From NCBI GenBank assembly GCA_963710535.1, contig CAVQAW010000007.1, positions 124,001 to 188,000 of the forward strand: 64,000 nucleotides of DNA. The letters are read 5' to 3'. Under the pieces are notes generated by a model that saw nothing but the letters and a program-made list of their open reading frames with translations, was not told the origin of the DNA and did not search any database. Each line of letters opens with the position of its first letter. Positions within the stretch are counted from its first letter, which is position 1. Shown piece by piece: positions 60,666 through 64,000 of this stretch. Made by a program: the position numbers and the translations under genes. The DNA is from Pelagihabitans sp963710535. Its GTDB lineage: Bacteria > Bacteroidota > Bacteroidia > Flavobacteriales > Flavobacteriaceae.

Positions 60666-61979
60666 TTAAGAAGATGCCGGCACGGGCATCCCATAAAGAT
60701 CGAAGTCCGCGGCATCGGTAATTTCGATATCGAAGAATTCGCCCTGTTTCAGGTAATGTTGGGTGGCATCGATAAGCACTTCGTTATCTACATCCGGGGA
60801 GTCGTACTCGGTTCTTCCCACAAAATAATTCCCTTCTTTCCTGTCGATGATGCAGCGAAAGGTCTTTCCGATTTTTTCCTGGTTCAGTTCCCATGAAATC
60901 TGGGATTGCAGTTCCATGATTTCATTGGCACGGGCCTGTTTTACCGATTCGGGAACATCATCTTCCAACAGATAGGCATGGGTGTTTTCTTCATGGCTAT
61001 AGGTAAAACAGCCCAAGCGTTCGAAACGCATGGTTTCGACCCATTTTTTCAAGTTTTGGAAGTCGGCTTCGGTCTCACCCGGATAGCCCACGATCAAGGT
61101 AGTCCGAATGGCCATATCAGGTACCCTGGACCGGAAATCACGCAATAATTGGGTGGTCTTGGCTTGGGTGGTGCCCCTTCGCATACTTTTGAGAATATGG
61201 TCTGAAATATGTTGTAAAGGGATATCGATATAATTGCAAATTTTGGGTTCTCGCCGCATTACCTCGAGTACGTCCATTGGAAAACCGGTAGGGAAAGCAT
61301 AATGCAGCCGGATCCATTCAATCCCTTCCACCTTTACCAATCGCTCCAACAGTTCCGCCAAATTTCGTTTTTTGTAAAGGTCGAGTCCGTAATAGGTGAG
61401 GTCCTGTGCGATCAATATCAGTTCCTTCACCCCTTTGACCGCAAGTTTTTCCGATTCGATCAGCAGTTCTTCGATGGGCTTGCTGCGGTGCTTGCCCCTC
61501 ATGATCGGGATGGCACAGAACGAACAGGGCCTGTCGCATCCCTCTGCGATCTTCAAATAAGCATAATTTTTTGGGGTGGTGGTGAGCCGTTCACCGATAA
61601 GCTCATGCTTGTAGTCAGCCTCCAGGGCTTTTAACAGGTTCGGCAATTCACTCGTCCCGAAATATTCGTCGACATTCGGGATCTCTTTCTGTAAATCGGG
61701 CTTATAACGTTCGCTGAGACAACCGGTCACGAATACCTTATCGACCTGTCCGGCTTCTTTTTGGGCCACATATTCCAAGATGGTATTTACACTCTCCTCT
61801 TTGGCATTGGCTATAAATCCGCAGGTGTTGATGACCACGATATTGCCTTTTCCTTCATGTACCACTTCCTTCTTGTTGGCGCGTAGTTGCCCCATGAGCA
61901 CTTCAGAATCGTACACGTTTTTGGAGCACCCCAAGGTAACCACGTTGATTTTGTTCTTTTTGATCGATTTTGTACGCAT
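60666..61979 (-). CDS. rimO: Ribosomal protein S12 methylthiotransferase RimO
   Basis: This 437-residue radical SAM methylthiotransferase modifies ribosomal protein uS12 on its conserved Asp. The N-terminal UPF0004 cluster cysteines lie in VTLGCSKNVYDSE, INTCGFIANAKEES and FVTGCLSERYKPDL. The radical SAM cluster is CDRPCSFCAIPIMRGKHRS, and a TRAM domain sits at the C-terminus (about 370-437). Other marks are IPLQHISDHILKSMRRGTT and TTLIVGYPGETEADFQNLKKW. Length is normal. It converges with the anti-sigma gene. The final residues DFDLYGMPVPASS are typical. Confidence 0.96.
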   Translation of the reverse strand: MRTKSIKKNKINVVTLGCSKNVYDSEVLMGQLRANKKEVVHEGKGNIVVINTCGFIANAKEESVNTILEYVAQKEAGQVDKVFVTGCLSERYKPDLQKEIPNVDEYFGTSELPNLLKALEADYKHELIGERLTTTPKNYAYLKIAEGCDRPCSFCAIPIMRGKHRSKPIEELLIESEKLAVKGVKELILIAQDLTYYGLDLYKKRNLAELLERLVKVEGIEWIRLHYAFPTGFPMDVLEVMRREPKICNYIDIPLQHISDHILKSMRRGTTQAKTTQLLRDFRSRVPDMAIRTTLIVGYPGETEADFQNLKKWVETMRFERLGCFTYSHEENTHAYLLEDDVPESVKQARANEIMELQSQISWELNQEKIGKTFRCIIDRKEGNYFVGRTEYDSPDVDNEVLIDATQHYLKQGEFFDIEITDAADFDLYGMPVPASS

Positions 61980-61995
61980 GACTTTTTATGAGGCG

Positions 61996-62003
61996 CAAAA
62001 GTA
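61996..62003 (-). promoter_or_regulatory. -7 promoter box of rimO
   Basis: Minus-strand TACTTTTG matches TAnnTTTG, 17 bases before the rimO ATG. Confidence 0.55.
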
Positions 62004-62060
62004 CGATTTGGATGGGGAAGATATTGCCTTAATGGCTATTTATTCTTTAGAGTACGTCGT

Positions 62061-62606
62061 TTAAGGAACCAAATATTCGGCTTCCCAGCCTGAAGCTTCC
62101 ATGGAATAGCGGACCCTAAGGTGGTTCGGCCTTTGAAGTTTAAGGTATTCGAACTTGAATGGCCTAATGTCCAAAACACAGAAATGCTCGCCATCCTTGA
62201 GATATTCGACCGAATCGGGGTTCGGCAGTTTGCTGCCGGGGGCCAAGGATGTGGTATAATCCTTTCTTTGTTCTGGTTGTACTTTCTGCCAATAATTGCT
62301 GAGGAGCAGCTTGTCCCTTACCACTACCGCGACTCCTTCGATCCTGATTTGAAGCAATTTTTCGGGATGGTAGAACAGCAGGCTTACGTTTTTGTTCTCT
62401 TTGATATGGATGATCTTCTTGGATCTTTTGTCGGTAAAAAAGGTAAGGCCCATATCCTCTGATATATGCCTTAACCGAACAGTACGCAGTCTTGCCACCC
62501 GATCAAGGCCAACGGTGGCCATCGTACAATATTTGAAGGGATGCCCGTTGTCGGTGACGCCCAAATGAAGTTCCGACTTGATTTCTTTAAAAAATTCCTG
62601 ACTCAT
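62061..62606 (-). CDS. Pyridoxamine 5'-phosphate oxidase-like flavin-binding protein
   Basis: This 181-residue split-barrel FMN-binding protein is of the PNPOx-like superfamily: PFKYCTMATVGLDRVARLRTVRLRHIS, LTFFTDKRSKKIIHIKENKNVSLLFYHPEKLLQIRIEGVAVVV, NYWQKVQPEQRKDYTTSLAPGSKLPNP and FCVLDIRPFKFEYLKLQRPNHLRVRYS. The R-x-V-x-L-R phosphate/FMN-contact element is present. It could be an FMN reductase- or PNP-oxidase-like enzyme, but no pathway neighbour helps. A minus-strand -7-like box (TACCTTTA, 62628-62635) precedes it. Confidence 0.85.
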   Translation of the reverse strand: MSQEFFKEIKSELHLGVTDNGHPFKYCTMATVGLDRVARLRTVRLRHISEDMGLTFFTDKRSKKIIHIKENKNVSLLFYHPEKLLQIRIEGVAVVVRDKLLLSNYWQKVQPEQRKDYTTSLAPGSKLPNPDSVEYLKDGEHFCVLDIRPFKFEYLKLQRPNHLRVRYSMEASGWEAEYLVP

Positions 62607-63020
62607 TCGTACTTGGCTTATGCTACATAAAGGTACGTAAAGGAATTGATGTACCAGAGCAAAAAATAGGATTTAGCCAGTGGTTTCTTGGTTTTTTTTG
62701 CAATGATGCATCAAATATTGCCCCGACAATTATAGTAATTAAATAATTGAAAATCAATTAAATACATTGTTTTAGACACATCATTTCCACTTTTCAAGCC
62801 CAAGTTTTGGAAAAAAAATCAAAAAAAAGGTAGGGTATATGCTTTTTGGATTGTTCTATAATCAAATTGCTGTGAAAAAGAATTATTTGAAAATATACTC
62901 CGTGTGAAAATTAGTTCATGTGTTTAGGTTGGTTTTTTGATTTTGATGAAAAAGCCTCGATGTAGGGTCGGGGCTTTTTACTTTTCCAGTTTTTGTTTCC
63001 GCAATCATGCTAGGCCAACA
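62607..63020. other. AT-rich intergenic region with candidate small transcript
   Basis: These 414 bp have no credible gene. They contain the promoter region of the gene at 62061 (-7-like box at 62628-62635), an AT-rich stretch with runs of A, and the hairpin at 62949-62979. Motifs TGCTGTGAAAAAG (62868) and TTAGGTTGG (62934) are shared with the candidate RNA at 16852-16961. Confidence 0.5.
62949..62979. terminator. Bidirectional terminator between the SIMPL gene and the small-transcript region
   Basis: AAAAAGCC-T-CGA pairs with TCG-G-GGCTTTTT (one T-G wobble) around a 7-base loop. T5 lies on both strands, so it can end the SIMPL gene (minus strand, stop at 63021) and any plus-strand transcript. 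Confidence 0.8.
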
Positions 63021-63746
63021 TCAATCAACATGGTACTCCAATCGCATGGTGATGGAAGCCGTTTTTTTCTTTGAAGCCGTATTGTATACCCCATCCCAAC
63101 TGAAGCTTTCCCCTGAATTTTGGCCCGTTATCTGAAAAACGCCCATTTGAGCGGAAACCAGATCGCCCAATGTACCGCCGGCTTTGGCCGCGATGTTCTC
63201 GGCCCTCAATCTCGCATCCTCGGTAGCCTTCGAGATCATTTCGATTTTTAGATCGGCCAAACCCGTGTAGTAGTATCTTGGAGGGGCCGAACTGAATTGT
63301 ACCCCTTTGTTCAGTAGTTCGGTGATTTCCCTTGAGATTTGCTCGATCATGGGCACGTCGGAAGATTCAATCTGGATCGATTGCAGCAATTGATAGCCTT
63401 TAAAAACACTGCCCACATAGTTGCCATTGTCATATTTGTTGTCGACCTGTTCGAGGGTCTGCACCGAATTGAAGATGATGTTTTCGGCCTTGATCCCTTT
63501 TGAGACCAAATAATCCCTTACGATTTCCTTATCACGGTTCAATTCTTCGAAGGCCAGTTTCAGTTCGAAGTTATTGGCCGAAAAACTGCCCTCCCAAACA
63601 ATGAGGTCCGAGGTGAAGTCTTCGTTCCCCAAGCCGGTAACCGAAATAATATGGGGGGGCTGGGCCCGTTTCACGTATGCATTTCCCAAAAAGTAGGCTG
63701 CAATGACAATGGCCAGTCCGAAAATAATGGCGGATAGATGTTTCAT
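63021..63746 (-). CDS. SIMPL (DUF541) domain membrane-anchored protein
   Basis: This protein of about 241 residues has an N-terminal helix (LSAIIFGLAIVIAAYFLG) and a SIMPL/DUF541 domain: ISVTGLGNEDFTSDLIVWEGSFSANNFELKLAFEELNRDKEIVRDYLVSKGIKAENIIFNSVQTLEQV, GYQLLQSIQIESSD and ARLRAENIAAKAGGTLGDLVSAQMGVFQIT. The family includes YggE/YkgA-type envelope stress proteins and oligomerises; the exact role is unknown. The ATG at 63746 (MKHLSAIIFG) is preferred over 63803, because the promoter-like box TAATTTTA (minus strand, 63777-63770) lies between them. Confidence 0.85.
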   Translation of the reverse strand: MKHLSAIIFGLAIVIAAYFLGNAYVKRAQPPHIISVTGLGNEDFTSDLIVWEGSFSANNFELKLAFEELNRDKEIVRDYLVSKGIKAENIIFNSVQTLEQVDNKYDNGNYVGSVFKGYQLLQSIQIESSDVPMIEQISREITELLNKGVQFSSAPPRYYYTGLADLKIEMISKATEDARLRAENIAAKAGGTLGDLVSAQMGVFQITGQNSGESFSWDGVYNTASKKKTASITMRLEYHVD

Positions 63747-63769
63747 GGTTTTCTTTTGAATGGTAGGGA

Positions 63770-63777
63770 TAAAATTA
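63770..63777 (-). promoter_or_regulatory. -7-like box of the SIMPL gene
   Basis: Minus-strand TAATTTTA, one base off TAnnTTTG, 24 bases before the ATG at 63746. Confidence 0.4.
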
Positions 63778-63882
63778 GCAAAAAGGACGATTGCCAGCTT
63801 CAATTGCCTTAGGTAAAATAAACGCTATTTTCCAAGTTTCATAAAATGCCGCCCAAGATGGGCTTGTAATCTCTTTTTAGGG

Positions 63883-64000
63883 TTAGGTGTTCCGTGCGCG
63901 ATCCATAGAAATGAAGACCGTTTCTTGGATATCTCGGCAGGGAAGCAGATCGGTTTTCCGCATACCGGCCAAACCATTGAAAATGCCCTCTGGAGCGACG
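63883..64000 (-). CDS. Partial C-terminus of an unidentified protein (runs off window)
   Basis: A minus-strand frame gives VAPEGIFNGLAGMRKTDLLPC...QETVFISMDRARNT followed by TAA. The other two minus-strand frames are also open over a similar stretch, so this assignment is tentative. Codon usage and residue composition look the most protein-like here. I do not recognise the family. Confidence 0.35.
   Translation of the reverse strand, partial: VAPEGIFNGLAGMRKTDLLPCRDIQETVFISMDRARNT

Noticed and set aside
1..64000. tRNA, rRNA, CRISPR arrays, insertion sequences or phage genes
   Set aside because: None seen: no tRNA-like cloverleaf or typical T-loop in intergenic DNA, no regularly spaced repeats, no transposase or integrase motifs.

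Overview
The window comes from a chromosome of a member of Bacteroidota, most likely a marine flavobacterium of the family Flavobacteriaceae. Four things point there. Upstream regions repeatedly carry the Bacteroidota -7 promoter box TAnnTTTG, and Shine-Dalgarno sites are lacking. The rpmB-rpmG genes are followed by a DUF4295 gene, which is a Bacteroidota trait. Many proteins are of flavobacterial type: membrane-embedded AraC regulators, DUF2911, DUF6515, FAS1 lipoproteins and PVC-type haem proteins. Gene starts are almost all ATG and genes are dense, mostly in short operons. I see no tRNA, rRNA, CRISPR array, insertion sequence, prophage or integrase, so this is ordinary core and near-core chromosome rather than an island.

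Layout. 1-6.8 kb: an SPFH/band-7 protein coupled to a partial hydrolase, a class A penicillin-binding protein, an S1/P1 nuclease, an AraC regulator translationally coupled to an AlkB-type dioxygenase, and a secreted protein. 6.8-12.1 kb: DoxX and MOSC genes, then a duplicated module of membrane AraC-type regulator plus small cupin-like protein, with a shared 23-bp palindrome. 12.2-14.7 kb: a two-gene myo-inositol operon (Na+ symporter and inositol oxygenase) closed by a strong terminator. 14.7-20.2 kb: htpG, a candidate small RNA, a TetR regulator with a palindrome across its own promoter driving an AarF-type kinase, and FabH. 20.5-33.7 kb: symporter, recR, an E2 acyltransferase, an exonuclease-FAH-Hpt-cinA operon, rpmB-rpmG-DUF4295, ftsY-DUF2911, a serine hydrolase, a sugar isomerase-like Tat protein and a DUF3820 protein. 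33.7-38 kb: pyrG, yidC and a DUF6515 protein. 38.3-41.8 kb: two multi-FAS1 lipoproteins. 42-46.7 kb: mnmA, a nitronate monooxygenase-like gene and a GMC oxidoreductase with its small subunit. 46.7-58.5 kb (all minus): a GAF histidine kinase, a large haem/HEAT lipoprotein, SCO, a TPR protein, a decayed DUF2007 gene, an M28 peptidase and a GH140-like glycosidase. 58.5-64 kb: a single-FAS1 protein divergent from an ECF sigma/RskA anti-sigma pair, rimO, a flavin-binding oxidase-like protein, a SIMPL protein and a partial gene at the edge.

The most interesting leads are regulatory. (a) The twin membrane-AraC/cupin modules each carry a copy of a 23-bp palindrome between regulator and cupin. (b) An 18-bp palindrome overlaps the tetR-aarF promoter. 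(c) Repeats in AraC-like spacing lie before the araC-alkB pair. (d) FAS1 genes beside an ECF sigma/RskA pair recall mycobacterial SigK-RskA-MPT70/83. (e) Two intergenic segments share motifs and end in hairpins. All functional statements are inferred from sequence reading; no searches were run.
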